Assembly: GCA_039619475.1 (NCBI GenBank)
Contig: CM077115.1
Location: 310,882,734 to 310,946,733 of the forward strand
Origin: Icerya purchasi
Taxonomy: Eukaryota; Arthropoda; Insecta; Hemiptera; Monophlebidae
Direction of reading: 5' to 3'
Length of the DNA stretch: 64,000 nucleotides
The position numbers were made by a program, and so were the translations under genes. The notes under the pieces were generated by a model, which worked only from the letters and a program-made list of their open reading frames with translations, had not been told where the DNA came from and ran no database searches. Positions 23,346-36,054 of the stretch are shown piece by piece. Each line of letters begins with the position of its first letter. Within the stretch, counting starts at the first letter, position 1.

Positions 23346-24565
23346 GTTTTCTTTTTTATTAAGTTTATAAATAATTTTTCATACAAAATTACAGAACTCC
23401 TTCGAAGAATTTAAAATTCAAACGTAAATACACACAGCGGCTACTCCGCATCCTTCGCACAAAAAAATGTAAACAATAAATAAAATTATCAGTAAGACTA
23501 TATGCACGTTTACGATTTTATCGCACAACAAAGCCGCTAATCTTTCGCAACTGTAACACACATTTACAACAGTGCTTATGTACGCGACCAAGACTTGAAA
23601 GCCAGCCGAAAGCCAATCATATTTTAGGTGTTGTTATAAGTTTAATCTAAAAGCTGAAATGAAGTTTCCATATATTAGAAGACCGACGTTTAAGCTAAAT
23701 TTTTCAAAAAGCCAAATTAGGATGTATATTCAGCTTAAATATTTTTCCTAAAGTTTTCAATTTGAAGTGCAGCCTATTAGATCAGAAGTTAGGAAGTGTT
23801 TATTATCTAAATAGAAATCTTTTTTTACTATTTACCGCAAGACTAAATTTGTTGCGTACATTACACATGGACGCTAATTTTAACTGGATAAAATGTTTTA
23901 TTAGGACTGATATAACAGAAAATATTTGGAATTATACCATTTTTTCTCTTTATTATTTAACGTTATTTAACAATTTTCTTTAACTTCTTTATTTGTTTGT
24001 AAAAATGATGTATAAACCTGTAATATTGTTGTTTTACAAAATCTAACATGTGAAAAAAAATGGATATTGAGACTTTTTGTCTACCTAGGCACCTCAGAGT
24101 ATCTAAACAACATCAATATACTTATAGATACCACAACTGTTCCCCATAAGGCAGATGGGGATTTGAAAAGAATTTAAATTTGAGTAACTTCATATACAAT
24201 CTGCTCTTCTGTAACAAGTTGTAAAATTCAATCAAGGATTTTAAGAAAAGACTCATATTTGTAATCAGTAATTATTAATTTTACACCTCTAAAAATAAAT
24301 CTCTAAGAAAGGATCTAGTTGCAAATCTTATTTTTTTCAAAATCATTATTTGAGGAATAAATTAAATTGTTGAATTTACCATTTGAATAACTATGAAATA
24401 TTATTTTAAAAATGTCCTGAAAAAACTTTCAAAAGTGAGCAGAGTAGCTTTTATGCATTTGTTACTTTATATATATATATAATGTACATATTATACTCTA
24501 AACTGAAAGAAAAAGTAAATAATTGGTTTAAGAACTATAAATGTTGCCTAAGCACTAGATGAGAA
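23346..24565. other. TSR3 upstream region and spacer, no gene recognised
   Basis: The 5' flank of TSR3 lies at 23346-23650 and is AT-rich without a clear TATA element. The rest holds only short open frames such as 23762-23983, with no recognised motif. Confidence 0.5.
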
Positions 24566-24779
24566 AAAATAGCAATAGCTGCCAGTTAGCAATGTTATTT
24601 TAAATTAGCACTAGCAGTTGCTATTCATTTGTCCAAATAGCTGCCATTGCTAGTTCGTATTGCACATGTGTTAGAATTAGCATTGCTATTTCATTTAACA
24701 AACTGCTGATGTAATTACTAGTACTATTGGATTTATTAACTGCTAGTGCCACTGCTGCTGTTATTTAAATGCTATTGCG
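24566..24779 (-). repeat. TAGC-rich MITE-like repeat, copy 2
   Basis: This copy is about 214 bp, with ends of the form AATAGCAATAGC and GCAATAGCATTT, which are weak inverted repeats. Its reverse complement matches 19073-19240 over most of its length. It abuts a Jockey fragment at 24780. Confidence 0.7.
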
Positions 24780-25140
24780 ATGGACAGACAATTCCCAACT
24801 CATGTGCTGTGAAATATCTCGGGTTACATATTAACCAACGGTTCACTTTCAAGGATCATATTATTGCAAAACGAAAGAAACTAGACATCAAATACAGCAG
24901 CCTGCATTGGAATGAACAAAAATTCATCTTTATCGGTTGAAAATGAAGTGCTACTATACACGGCAATCTTAAAACCTGTGTAGATATATACGGTATTCAA
25001 ATCTGAGGAACGACGAGCATTTCAAACCTAAACATTATACAAAGATTTCAGTCCAAAGTCCTACAAGATATTTTGACGGCACAATGGTTTGTCTGTAATG
25101 ACGATATATACAAAGACCTCTGCATTCCACTGACGTATAT
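24780..25140 (+). pseudogene. Jockey reverse transcriptase C-terminal fragment
   Basis: The frame shows VKYLGLHINQRFTFKDHI (about 24810-24860) followed, after frame changes, by an LLYTAILKPV block. These correspond to YLGLHLDSRLTWKQHI and IYASILKPIW in the better-preserved Jockey element at 7470-7640. Only about 120 codons remain, with stops. Confidence 0.75.
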
Positions 25141-25210
25141 AAAGGGGTGGGGGTGACCCCCTCCCCCAGCTCATGGAAAAGCCCGAATATTAACCAAATA
25201 AATTATCGTA

Positions 25211-27080
25211 GTGTATGACTTCGCATTGTCGCTTTGGATTGGATTTAAAATAGTTCAAATCTTTTTAGGTCTTCATTTAGGTTACTTCAATAGGAAAGAA
25301 TGTCTAAGCTTATTTGTCAACTTTGGTCATCACACAAATACAAAATACTACAAATTCGCTTTAGAGCAAGCTGCAAACTTTGTAAAGTTTATAGAAGGCA
25401 AATCTACTGATGTTGTGGAGCCCATGAACCTGGAAAGTCATAAAATTGCTGAAGATAACCACGAGAGATTAAAAGCTATTTTAGAAACATTTATTTTGTG
25501 CAGAAGACAGGAAATGATCCTAAGAGGAAGCCACGATTGTGAAGTTGGAGTAAACGAACCTGCTCACAATGACGGCAATTTTCGAGTACTCCATTTTCGT
25601 GCTCGATCTGATGATGAAACACTTAATACTTACACAAAGCATGCATAGCTTTACTTTATCAGGAATTTAGAATGAAATGATCGAACTATGCAGTAATGCT
25701 ATTCAAGCGCATGTAAAAGGGTCAAAGAGGCTGCTTTTTCTATAGTATTGACAGACGAAACTCAAGACATATTACAGCGAGAACAACTGTCGCTATAATT
25801 ATGATATGTAGACTGCTCATTTGAAAAATTAGTTATCCAGAAGGATTTATCTATGCAGATGTTTCAGCTCAAACACTGGCGACGACAATAGATGAATTCA
25901 CTAAACAAAGCTTTAATGGCGCTGCAATACTGAGCAGTCGATTACGAGGCGTGAGAAAAATAATCGTAGGGAAATACCTGAGAGTGCAATTCGTGCACTA
26001 TGTGGCTCATATTCTCAATTTAGTTCTAGCACATTCATGTGGGGTATCTACTGTATAAGGATCATAAAACGCGCAATAAACTTTTTTCGACAATTTTCAC
26101 TTCAAGACATCATTTTGAAGAAAATTGCTGATCAGATTAATTCATCTCATTCAACATTTATTTCTCTTTACGAGATACCGTGGACTGAAAAGCATTCAGC
26201 TGTAGAACAGTTTGCACAAATGATTCCCATAACACACATAACACTTAAGGCACTGTAAGAAGTTGCTGGTAGGGATGTCGCTGCTCAAGCATATCGACTG
26301 CAAACCGCCATAGAAAACCGCTAGTTTGTTGTGTCACTAGGTATATTGAAAAACATTTTCTCATATACATACAACAAGCCTTAAGTAAGCAATGCAAAAA
26401 GTTAATATCCATTTGACCAACACTTGCAGTTATACCAAAACTATAAAAACGATATTATAAAATATTTGGAATGAAAGTCAATTCTCAGTCCTTTTCAAGC
26501 AAGCAAAACAGAGGAGTTCAAATGACATAGTTGTTTCAAAAACGAACAGATAAAAAACCCAGCATAGTAATGTACTGAGAGAAACTGCCGAAATGTATTT
26601 TACTCCTTTGTTGAACATATCATTACAGAACTCAATATCTGCTTTAAACCACATGAAGAAACGATCGAAGGGATTTAAATGTTTCTACCTGAACAAGAAA
26701 AACTGAAAAAAATAGTACAAAGATTTTTTGGTGAAAATGAAAGTACGATATTTCTAAGTGAATATGAGATACTGCACAATCACTGAACCTACCACTTCAG
26801 TAGAAGCTATTGGTCATTAGGATGAACAGTTTTTTCATTTGATAAAAAAGCTTCTTATTTTATTAGCCACACTTCCAGTGTCCACTGCGACACCAAAAAG
26901 ATGTTTTTCCAATTAAGAAACTATAATAATATTAGGAATCGAATGTGTGATGAAAAAGCATTGGTCTTACTCTTATAAGCATTCACCGTGACCCAGCGGT
27001 GAAACTAAATTTTAATGAAATTGTAAACAAGTTGTCAATAAAATGTAAAAGACTCAATTTTAAATTTTAAATTACATTCT
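25211..27080 (+). pseudogene. hAT-superfamily transposase (ZMYM1-like), decayed
   Basis: The 25211-25648 frame carries the segment before the catalytic core, with HKIAEDNHERLKAILETFILCRRQ and LRGSHD, as in the TTF/ZMYM1-like hAT group. Beyond it, broken frames show LTDETQDI (about 25749), an FNGAAILSS block standing for the usual GYDGAA motif (about 25914), VHYVAHILNLVLAHSC (about 25996) and, at the end, STATPKRCFSN and NRMCDEKALVLLL (about 26880-26975), the C-terminal dimerisation region. Order and spacing fit one transposase read left to right. Multiple stops and shifts make it inactive. Confidence 0.8.
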
Positions 27081-27547
27081 TAATATAAACTCGGTCCTTC
27101 GGGACTTGGAATGTCATTACAAACGTGCACAACTACATACATATATGGTACTGTACAAGATTTTAAATAACTTGGGAAAGAAATGAAAAAAAAATGTTAA
27201 TTAGATATAATTTAGAATACGGTATTTTTATTTACAAATATATTGTAACAGTACACGCCTAGGTAAAATGTCTCTACGTCAGATTGTTTACATCTTGGAA
27301 ATATTAGTAATTTTCTTAAAAAATCACAAATTAACAATTTTTACAAATGACGGATAACAGTGAGTGACGGACAAATGGGTAATGGCTGAAAATGTATTAT
27401 TGTATTATTAAAGTAAATTATAATTTAAGATTTTCAAAACATCACGCTTTCCTTTTATTATTTACTTTTTTAAAAAAAGGCACAATTGAAAGTTAATTAA
27501 CGAATAAAATTTATTTTTCTCATTTTATTAAATACTTAATTTTCTTT
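27081..27547. other. No gene recognised
   Basis: AT-rich spacer between the hAT remnant and the duplicated gene segment. Confidence 0.5.
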
Positions 27548-27742
27548 TTAACTGTCTTAAATTATAAAAGTTGTGCAAATATCATTCCTTTTTTATATTA
27601 TTAAATTGTTTAACAAATATTTCATTAAAACATTTATATAAAATTTTAAAATAATTTAAAAAAAATATAATCTTAGCGCTATTTTAAATTATACAATTTG
27701 ATTTTATGAATAATTATTTTTTTTAATTTTAATGTTTTACAG

Positions 27743-30700
27743 GTCTTGACATCTCGAATTTGTTTCTCTTTACATAGCATTTCGCCTATACCCCCGCGTA
27801 CAGAAGATACTATCCTACTTCCGGTTACCTGTTCCCCGGGTTCGACTTCGAATTTTCTAACCGTTATTACTTTTTCGCTGTTTGTTTACAGTTCACATTT
27901 TCTCTTCGGATTTGTGTTGTATTTGCTGTATATCTTGTTTTCAATTTTCCATTTGTGTCTTTGCTACTTATATATAAAAGGTAAGTTGTTACTGTGAAAA
28001 CTTTATAAGTTTAATAATAATTCAAAATCATTGTATGTGCATAAACATTATATGCTTTACAACAGTTAAGTTAGTATTAAATTTTAATAAAACATCTTCG
28101 CAGCTAATCAAAATGAAGAAAAGAAATCAAGTCGATGTAGACAATGAAGAAGAATTTGAAGTAGATGAACCTGATGAATTAGTTGAAAATTCGGATGATG
28201 ATTGGTCACCGGTAAGTTCAGTAAAATATAATTGAATTTCTGTTACTAAACTAATTTGAAGGAAAAATGAAATGTAGTTTGTATATCGTGTATGAGTTTT
28301 CACATTAAAAAGTTATATTTAATTTTAATTAGCAAAAATCAGCCGGAAAAAGAGCGTCAACAGGCAGAGGTCGTAAACCGAAAAAAGCGAAAAAAGATTC
28401 GGATGAAGAGGAATCAGATGATGAAGATGTTGTTAGTAAGAAGAAGAAAACTCCGGTAAAAGGTAAACCTATCCCTAAAAAGCCGACGCCAACTAAGAAG
28501 AAAGGTAAACCAGTTGAGGAAGAGGAAGACGACGACGAATTAGAAGATGATGAAGAAGAAGAAGAACCTGAAGATGAAGAAGATGACGAAGAAGAAGAAG
28601 AGGAGGAAGAAGAAGAAGAAGGAGCTGACGCTAGTTCAGAAAAAGCGCCCAAAGAATTTAGTGTAAGTTCTTTTTTAAAATTTTTGCATGTAAATTTAAG
28701 TATGATCGTAAGGGGAAAAAAATTAATGGTTTTCAGTTAAGTATGTTAAGCTACAGAAATAGTGCGACGTTCTTTAAAATTTGAATAGAATTGGATAAAG
28801 ATTATTGGGTAAAAGTTTACAAGCTAATGCACAGTTAATTTACTACCGGGTAGTCACTCAACCGGGAAACCGGGTATATGCCGGTAATTTTGTTGTAAAA
28901 CCGAGAAAAATATAAAAATAGCCGAAAACGATGTTTTTAATGGAAAAAAATCATTTCAAGCGAAAATTGAAGGCATTTTTTAACGTATTTTACTCAAAAT
29001 AAATTACCAAGTTCTGTTTTATTGATGTATAATATATTGCGGCAGTCAAATATTACCGATAGTAATCAAGAAAGACACCTTTCTTTTTTCTACAATTCTA
29101 GTAATCAAGAATTCGGGAATTTAAAAATATGAGTGGCCACCATATACTATTTGAAAATAATAGTTTTTTATAAAGTGAGCGCATTTTAGTTTCATATTGT
29201 GGGGATTTACGAAAAAAACACGAAGTTCTTAAAAATCTACTAGAATTGGGAGGATGACTTTATTCTGGAAAATATGAAATTACAGAGGATTCGAAAAGTA
29301 CACAAATACTGACATAGTCTCTAAAATCGGAACGTGAAGATTATAAAATACAAAAATATGTAGTTACCGTGTTTACTCTTTCACTTTTAATTTTTTCGCG
29401 GTTACATATTTTACTCGGTTTTGTGCAACCGTTAAACTATGTATTTATTTAACGAGTGGAATATTACTAATATGCATTCTGGATTTATTTTAGTATGCTT
29501 CATTCACTACTTCGATTTTACAACGGTAATAAAATATTTTTCTTTCATATTTGGATGTGTTAAGAAATGTTAATGAAAAATTTATATCATGAATGTTATT
29601 GAACAAAAAAGGTAAACTTACTTTTTCAATTTTTCTCGAGTGAAACAGTGATTTGAGTTATTTAATTCATTTAACATTGAATTACAATGATTATTCTAAT
29701 TTTATAGTACCATGAAAAATTAATTTCAAAAACCGTGTTTATCGCCTTCAGAGGTACTATTAAATCAAGTTTTTTTATATTATATATATATATATATATC
29801 AATCGAGTTAAAGCATTTATTTTTCGTAATTTCCTTTATGTCCCTGGTTCGTAATAAAACGACATGTTTGTAAAAGTATAAAAGATTACTTTTTAGAAAA
29901 TTCTTATTCCGCACGAAGACAAAAGATAAAAGAAAAATTGTGTCATCTTTTATAAAATATAAACATTTGTCAGCATTTTGTTATTTATGATCTAAATTTT
30001 AAGGGACATCGCATAAAATATCCGATTGGGCTTTGTATTAATTAAATACCGATGTTTGAAAAATTATAACTATACAATTTTTGGTTCAAATTATTACAAA
30101 AACTTTTACTCCAGATATTTTTTAAAGTGCAGTTGTCAACTTTTTTATGAATGATGTATGTATTGCTTTATTATTTTACTTGAATCGAATAAAATAAATT
30201 TATTAGCGTTTACACATTTTTTTGCTTAAGAAATATAAAATTTGAATTCATAGTATGGTCTTCTGATCAAAATGAATATTATCGTTCAAAGTATTTAGTT
30301 TATACCTACACAATAGAATAATTAGTAAGGTCGGTACAGTTTGAACATCACTTTGATACATTTGCGACAAATAATTTAAGTGAAAATAAAAAAATTGTGA
30401 TTAATTGATGCACAGTTATGTACTAGATAGAGTACACAGTTGAAAGATCTTTTATAATAAATTTCGGGACTTTTTTACGTATCTTATTTTCCATTCTTCA
30501 TAAAAATAAAAATAAAAAAGTTAATTTAAAATATGTTTTTCGATATTTTTGACTTAGAATTATATCGAGGGTCTTTGTTTCTGCTTCATTACTTTTTTGC
30601 AATTTGTTTTATTAAGTATAACAATAATGTACAAAATTAATTAACTTCCAAATATTTTGTACGTGTTATAAGCGATTTTTTTCATTAACTATTTTACGAT

Positions 30701-33700
30701 GTGGTTTTTTCTCTTAATTACAGATAAATTAGTAATGTTGAAATATAAAAAACTTAATTTAGTCCTCTGTGGCTGCTAAAAAATTAAAGTTCTTTTTTAA
30801 TAAAATCTTTTTGTATTAAGTGGTATGAGAGAGCAAGCTCATACAAGCCCTGTCAGTGGAAAGAAACAAGCCAGCTGCGTCATGATCTTCAAATTTGATT
30901 ATCGTCTTCGAGTAAGTCAAAAAGGATTCGTTGTCTTCTGAACGAAATTATTTTTGTTCATTTACTGAACTTGAAACTGAATATGGAAAGTAAATTACAA
31001 TCTTCCTGCATTTCAAGTATCTGCGCGAACGTCAGTTCTTTAATGTCGTCTCCACAAATGTAGATATTTGAGTAAAAAAGTTCATATTCGATGTTTGTTA
31101 AAGACAACATTACGAAGACAAAAATACTGTGCTTTTTACGTGTGATTGTGGGTGTTGTAATTCACAAAGCAGCGAAAAAGTAGGTCTAGCTTCAAAGGTA
31201 AAATATTGCGTACGCGGTGATTTTTGACCGCATTTAACCAGGTATCGTGATAGTTGGTTGAACAACGGCATTTCATTCGAATAGGGTCGGACTGGAATAC
31301 CGATGACGCACATGGAAAATATGTAAAAAAATTCCTTGCGTCGGGTTTATTTCGATAGACTTTGCTTTATTTAAGAAACCGTAAGATTTTTATTCTAACA
31401 ATCAGTATTTTGTAAATGATTTTTAACAAATCAACTCAGAAACGACAAAAATAAGCGTACACTAGGTGATGGATTATCGTTCTTATCGTTTAGTTTGATA
31501 ATTTTTTCCTTAAAGCTTCGAAAGGTTCTAATCTTTTAATACTACTTCAAATTCTGATAGATACTTGCAGTATTAATAAAAATTTATTCGAAATCTAAAA
31601 TGCAAACTTAAAGGAGAAAACACTGTCGAGCTAATTCTTAATTCAGAAAATGCATAATTTATAAAATGTATTTCAAAAAATTAACTGGGAAATTATAAAT
31701 TTTTTGAGGTTCTTTTATTATTTGTTTCACTAAAGTCCTATTTGACTTGGAGATTATTTTTATTTGTTTAATTGAAACTGGTTTATAAATTTTCGCAAAC
31801 AAAAATAAAAGCTGCAAAAACAGCGAATTTTGAAAAATTAATTTTGAAGCTTTTAATTATAGTATCAAACTTTTTCTTTATTTAAATTGTAGGTATTTGG
31901 GAGGCACAGCTACCATAAAAATTTGGCTTATTGATATTCACAAGTTTTTGCAGGATTGGCAATAATGTTAAAGTAGAAGTTGCCGAAATCCGGTCCCCGA
32001 TTTGTTAATAATACTTCTGGAGCAAAAATTCAAAATGGATTTTATTCTGAAAGAGTTGCTCTACAAACGACTTTTCATAAAAAAAATGAATTGCAAGCTA
32101 TGCAGTTCAAAAACGGTGCCGAAAAAGATTATGTCCCACTTCTGCGCGCTAACGTAGTCGCCCGAAGCGCAAAGTTACACCTACTTCGGCACCAGTTTTG
32201 AACATCATAGCTTGCATTTAAACATTATTTATAAAAATTCGGTCGGAAATTGACGTGTTTTTTTTTTATATTATTATCTAGTGGAATTTTATTTCAAAAC
32301 AGCTGAACAATTTAATTAGGGAAATCAATTCATATATGTATATAGCTATGTTACTCAATGTAAAAGTTAAACATAGTGCATTATGAAAATGTAAATATAA
32401 AAAAGAAAAAAAAAAAGAAAAATCTACCTTTTAATTAACGTTTTGTATATTTTTTATGGGGGAAAAAATACCGCGGTTAATTGTGTGCTGTCTATTTTAA
32501 CTATTTTGAAAAAATACGTTTTTGGAGTTTATTATCTCGGTTATTGGAATAATTTTTATATGTATGTGGAATGTATATTTATGTATATTTTTTTTTTTTT
32601 CATATATAGTCCGGTGCTTTCGTTGTCGCGAAAGCCGATTTAGAAGCAGAAGGTGATCCGCCGTTATGGAAAATAGATGGTAAAGCTCTCCTTCAGAAGT
32701 ATGTTCCATTTCAACAAGATGGAAAAACGCTTTATAAGAACACATCTGTCGTAAGTAATTTTGTGTTTATACCTTTATAAATGTACATTAATTTATGAAG
32801 ACGAAGTTAATCGAAGCTTAAACAGTTTCTACTAGTTATTAGTGAATACAGAAATATACAAGTCCGGGTAACAGAGAGTGGAGTTGATTTAACTTGCAAC
32901 GGGTATACTCGATACATATCCATAACTATCTATCGATGACGAGTGAGTAATTATTCTCGGTACAGTCACAAATCTAGAATGACAGGAATTGTTGTTCACA
33001 TGTAACACAATTACGTAGTTTTGGAATAGAAATGAAAATATCGACCTTAAAGAATAAATAATTTTTCTATTCAGTGCTCCTTTTGAATGTCTAATCAACT
33101 CTTCGTCAGATCAGTTTGTGAAGTGTAAAATGATATCGGTATCGTTTTTAAATTCACGAGAAACATTCTCTAAGGTTCTTAACTATAAAAGCAGTTTTCT
33201 GTGAAATTATGTATTTCCTTCTCTTCTTTTATATCAATCGGTTATAGGATACTTCCACTTTTTCTCTTTTTTTTTTGTTTACTCGCCCCTTATCTGTACC
33301 ATTTTTATTGCCGTGATATTATTTTTCTTACTGTTGAATGAAATATCTAACTTTTGATCTGTTTAATGAACTCGCATGATTCATTCTAGCAGAGATACCG
33401 GCACGCTGTATTAATAACTAGTGCAGAACTTCCCGCTAATACGCTATGTGCTCATCGGATATATATAAGTCGAATGGATACACGTGTATCCGAGATATAT
33501 TTATTACTGGTATTGTCTTCATAAAATATCTGTCACCTATTTATGCTGTCACTTATTTTGATTAATGAAACGCTTGAAATTAGTAATATGGCAATTGGAT
33601 AGAAAATAGTTTATACAAACTAAAAGAAAGTCGTGCAAGTAAAAGTACTAATTTATAAAAGGATTCATAGAAAAATGTTAATACTTTATACGATGTTAAA

Positions 33701-34019
33701 TTCTGCTTTAGGAATTCGAATTTTACAGTAATGACGATTGAAATTCAGTATTACAAAGTCCGTCATATCCGTTTTAACCGTATAAATATATAAAATGTGT
33801 AAAATTAACATAATTTAATTTCAAATATTCGCGCTTTTTGTAGTATTCCATTTTATCGTTTATCATTTCAGCATAATTTTTAAATCCTATATTATTTTTC
33901 AGTATTCCGGCTGGACGCTTTCTAATAAGGATCAGTATTATCCGGCATCGGTTACATTCAAACAACAAACACGAAAGGAGCATATTATCGAATTCAATAG
34001 AAGCGCGCTCCCGAAGTAA
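27743..34019 (+). CDS. Acidic-linker protein with unrecognised C-terminal domain, copy A
   Basis: Five exons are supported: non-coding 27743-27980, then coding 28104-28211 (ATG at 28113), 28333-28662, 32610-32750 and 33903-34019 (TAA). All have GT-AG sites and phase 0, giving 228 residues. Residues 1-33 are acidic with DDDWSP. Residues 34-143 are a lysine-rich stretch (GRKPKKAKK, SKKKKTPVKG) followed by a long Glu/Asp run. Residues 144-228 form a compact domain with GAFVVAKADL, PPLWKIDGKALLQKYVPF, a YSGWTLSNKDQYY block and RKEHIIEFNR. The tail suggests a nuclear or chromatin protein, but this is inference. I do not recognise the domain. The alternation of basic and acidic tracts with a small folded end recalls histone-binding or nucleolar proteins. 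Confidence 0.85.
28845..29142 (+). mobile_element. CAGGGTGG-type MITE in intron 3 of copy A
   Basis: The ends read ACCGGGTAGTCACTC and GAGTGGCCACCAT, with internal blocks AATTTTGTTGTAAAACCG and GAAAAAAATCATTTCAAG-like that match the reverse complement of 20209-20531. It is absent from intron 3 of copy B, so it was inserted after the two copies separated, or was lost from B. Confidence 0.65.
29143..32092 (+). other. Remainder of copy A intron 3, no gene recognised
   Basis: AT-rich intronic DNA with a TA run near 29780. An open frame on the minus strand (31110-31313) has no known motif. The stretch at 30820-31330 is somewhat richer in G and C and may be a decayed insertion. Confidence 0.5.
32093..32215. 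repeat. 123-bp palindromic element, copy in A
   Basis: The ends GCAAGCTATG and CATAGCTTGC are reverse complements. The arms extend about 30 bases each (32093-32122 and 32185-32215) through TTCAAAA and CGGTGCCGAA blocks. The identical-length element is at 47799-47921 in copy B. It lies in intron 3, about 390 bases before exon 4. Confidence 0.8.
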
Positions 34020-34247
34020 TTTTAAAAATAGCAATAAGTGACCGCTGACAAGGCGGTTGCAGAATATAATCTCCCTATTTTTAATTGGTTAAGTAAAAAG
34101 CGTTCGAATTTCAAAACCTTTCGGAATCTAGTCGTTTGGAGGGTTCCACCAGGTCTTAAATGATTTTTTAATTTGCCTGCTTTCTACTTCATAATTGTAC
34201 AAATGGGATTATGTCCTACGATTGGTTTGACCTTGTTCGTTATTTTT

Positions 34248-34249
<2 letters not shown>

Positions 34250-34294
<45 letters not shown>
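34250..34294. repeat. (TA)n microsatellite
   Basis: About 45 bases of nearly pure TA dinucleotide, just downstream of the copy A gene. Confidence 0.9.
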
Positions 34295-34298
<4 letters not shown>

Positions 34299-34750
34299 AA
34301 CATAATTTCATTAAATTTTAAAATATACACTTAAATATATATTAAAAGTTTTTTCATTTAATAAATATTTTGTTCGGCAGTTTGTTTAATGATAATACAT
34401 TTCGACTCCATATTTAATATCGGTAAATTTTTTGTAAATTTTCTGTAACCTCGATTTTAGAAATACAAAATTTATGTAATGATAATGTTGATACTGAAAT
34501 TAGTAAAAGAGCATATTTACCGAAAAGTAAACCGTCGAAGTTTCTCTTTTGTAAAGATACTTTTAGGGAAATAAATAATTTCTCATCTCTGCTTGTGGTC
34601 TTACCGTTAATTAGAAAAATAATCTTTTTTATTTAATAAGTTAAAATTTAATTTTTTCTCTGCCAAACGGCGAATATTTTTTTCTCGGTCGAAATATGTT
34701 GCAGATCCAATTTTATTATCGCGGTAACATCGTTGCAATAATAAGTAGTG

Positions 34751-35678
34751 CGATAAATACGACGCTTAAAAGTGTCAGTTTTGTTGATCAGTGATCTCTG
34801 GCTGCTAATATTCGGTAAATTAAAATTTAGCATGCCAGGGGGAAAAAAGTAAATTATACTTCTTACAAGAATTTATTGACTGTGCGATATAGTAAACAAC
34901 AAAACAAGTAAAATTTCTTCATCTTCCAAAATAGAGTTATTAATCTTTAAGTAGGGGCGTGAAAAAAAGTAACATTACCACGGACGTGGGGCGTTCTCGA
35001 TACTCCAAATAAAAATTATATTTATTGATTCGCGATCTACTAAAATGAATAAACATTGACAGCAACACATTATTACAACCCTTTTTTACATTGAAAAATT
35101 ATATTTTACAGTAAACGAGTGTTTTTTGCATGATTAGAAACGAATAAAGAAAATTATGAAAAAAGTACTTTAACTATAAGAAATTTAAAAATGAATAAAT
35201 ATTTAACCATGAAGGCATAATTCATTAAAATTAATATGTTTATGAGAAAATATACATTTTAATAATATACACAAAATTATATTTAAAAGAACGAAATGTA
35301 TTTTAATGAAAAGAAATATTAACCTAAGGAATGATATATAATTATTATAAGATATATATGTGTAAATATAGAAAAATGTAAAGACTAAAATTAAGATTAT
35401 CCTCGCCAAATGTAATATTTTGGCAATTACATTTACATTCATTGCACGTTGATTTTTTATGATTCAAGCACTGCTTGCATTTGTAACATGACAATTCAGT
35501 TTTTTTATCTGAACTCCTCGGACATATTTTACAACTTTTCCTGATTTCCTTGTTTCATTTAGGAATGTCACTTTTCACATCATTTTAAATAATGATATCA
35601 GTAATATTTATAAGTTATTTACCTTTTTAAAATTAACCAATCTCTATAATACTTCATTAAAATTAGCATATGTAATTT
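34751..35678. other. No gene recognised
   Basis: AT-rich spacer. The open frame 35203-35442 on the minus strand is hydrophobic but shows no recognisable family. Confidence 0.5.
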
Positions 35679-36054
35679 TCATAAAAGACGCAATTGACCG
35701 TACAGCCGAGCGTCTTTAAATAAAGAAGAAGAAAAAATTGCTAAAATTGCAATTTTCTTGGCTGTACCAGATATCTCCGCTGCACTCTGACGTATACCTC
35801 TAGCTACATAGCTGGATTGAGACCTTTTTAAGGCAGCCGGATGTTCAAAAGCTCTATTTAAATCAATAAAAATAACCAAAAATTGATTCCCTTTGGCCAG
35901 ACCTTCGTATATATTGTTAACAAAAAATTCTGGCAACTCTGCTGTTGATTTCTTTCTCCTAAAGCCAAACTGCAGTGGGTATAATATTTCATTTCTCTCT
36001 AGATAATCTCTTAAATGGCTGGCAATAAAGTGTTCCACTATTTTTGCAATTACC
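35679..36054 (-). pseudogene. Non-LTR reverse transcriptase fragment, interrupted by gypsy LTR
   Basis: The minus-strand frame reads a reverse transcriptase block with VEHFIASHLRDYLE, LQFGFRRKKSTAE and FIDLNRAFE, the start of the catalytic A motif region. After that the frame continues into KRSQSSYVARGIRQ, which is not reverse transcriptase and may be the element's 3' end joined by an internal deletion. Its upstream side is cut at 36055 by the gypsy LTR, so the gypsy element inserted into this LINE. Confidence 0.75.

Larger units (their letters stand above)
27548..34750 (+). repeat. Segmental duplication, copy A
   Basis: Homology to 46076-49805 starts near CTGTCTTAAATTATAAAAG and runs past the gene's stop codon to about 34750. 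Copy A is 7.2 kb and copy B 3.7 kb. The size difference is mostly in intron 3 and intron 4. Identity is uneven: very high in 27740-28630 and 32090-33050, and much lower between and after. Confidence 0.85.

Noticed and set aside
28329..28652. Minus-strand open frame encoding a polyserine protein (107 codons)
   Set aside because: It is the complement of the acidic exon 3 of copy A, where GAA/GAG/GAT codons read as serine on the other strand. Splice sites and paralogue conservation support the plus strand.
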